Source: Mesorhizobium loti CJ3sym (GTDB lineage Bacteria; Pseudomonadota; Alphaproteobacteria; Rhizobiales; Rhizobiaceae). From it: 64,000 nt of DNA. Location of the stretch: the NCBI RefSeq assembly GCF_000472785.1, contig NZ_AXAL01000001.1:768798-832797 (forward strand), given 5' to 3'. The stretch's first letter is position 1; each line of letters opens with the position of its first letter. Positions 63,906 through 64,000 of the stretch are shown piece by piece. A model generated the notes under the pieces. The model had not been told where the DNA came from. It worked only from the letters and a program-made list of their open reading frames with translations, and ran no database searches. A program made the translations under genes and the position numbers.

Positions 63906-64000
63906 CCCTACGCCCTGCGGGCTTCGGGTGGCAGGCCACCCGTAGCGCAAAGGGCGTGGGGTGTCGCCCGAAGCTACGAAGTAGCGTAGGGGGACTATGT
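63906..64000. other. sequence after tRNA-Ser, no supported gene
   Basis: A GC-rich stretch with an inverted repeat GGGTGG-N4-CCACCC soon after the tRNA, which may serve as its terminator. The last bases could begin another gene beyond the window, but nothing can be called. Confidence 0.4.

Noticed and set aside
63970..64000. Start of a GIY-YIG nuclease gene at the right edge
   Set aside because: The last bases could encode a D-Y-V start as seen in some genes downstream of tRNAs, but too little sequence remains to support it.

Overview
The window is high-GC chromosomal DNA from an alphaproteobacterium of the order Hyphomicrobiales, most likely Mesorhizobium or a close relative. I infer this from gene content and order (pssA-psd; lepB-rnc-era; dapA-smpB; rpoZ-rsh-pyrE-acpS-lepB), from Omp2/RopA-type porins, and from several families of short palindromic intergenic repeats of the kind common in rhizobia. 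No rRNA, insertion sequence, prophage or CRISPR array is visible. One tRNA gene (Ser-GCU) lies at the right end.

Left third (1-20 kb): phospholipid synthesis (partial pssA, psd); a secreted LprI-like protein; an SMP-30 lactonase convergent with a small monooxygenase that has a near-canonical SoxR box; an Atm1-type ABC exporter with a Cys-rich ArsR regulator; two LysR regulators, each divergent from a small enzyme gene; a long Ala/Pro-rich LysM envelope protein; a LOG phosphoribohydrolase; CorA/ZntB and RarD transporters; citramalate synthase; a tightly overlapping five-gene set (DUF559-VOC-GFA-GFA-pip); and cysS.

Middle (20-41 kb): an SRAP protein, a Nudix hydrolase, small secreted proteins, a dihydroorotase-type amidohydrolase, YgfZ, an HD phosphohydrolase and a PAS-PAS-GGDEF-EAL protein. 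Next come two LysR units (with an SDR and with a fatty acid desaturase). They are followed by a compact operon of a GNAT/C39-peptidase fusion, an RLAN-RimK ATP-grasp ligase and a DUF3303 protein, which is the best candidate here for a poorly characterised biochemical system. An ECF sigma/anti-sigma pair with a candidate self-promoter and a 920-residue DUF2339 membrane protein close this part.

Right third (41-64 kb): a housekeeping block on the minus strand (recO, porin, APH-like kinase, era, rnc, lepB, acpS, DUF2062, pyrE, rsh, rpoZ). Then come NYN and UDG-family genes, an alcohol dehydrogenase/HxlR pair, GH25 lysozyme, smpB, dapA, a soluble lytic transglycosylase, an alpha/beta hydrolase, an orphan tyrosine recombinase, a second porin paralogue with the same leader as the first, and tRNA-Ser.

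Most units are ordinary core metabolism and envelope functions. The accessory interest lies in regulatory dyads between divergent pairs, the dispersed repeats, an octanucleotide tandem array that supplies the end of a LysR gene, and the amidoligase-like operon. All functional calls come from reading motifs by eye; no database search was run.
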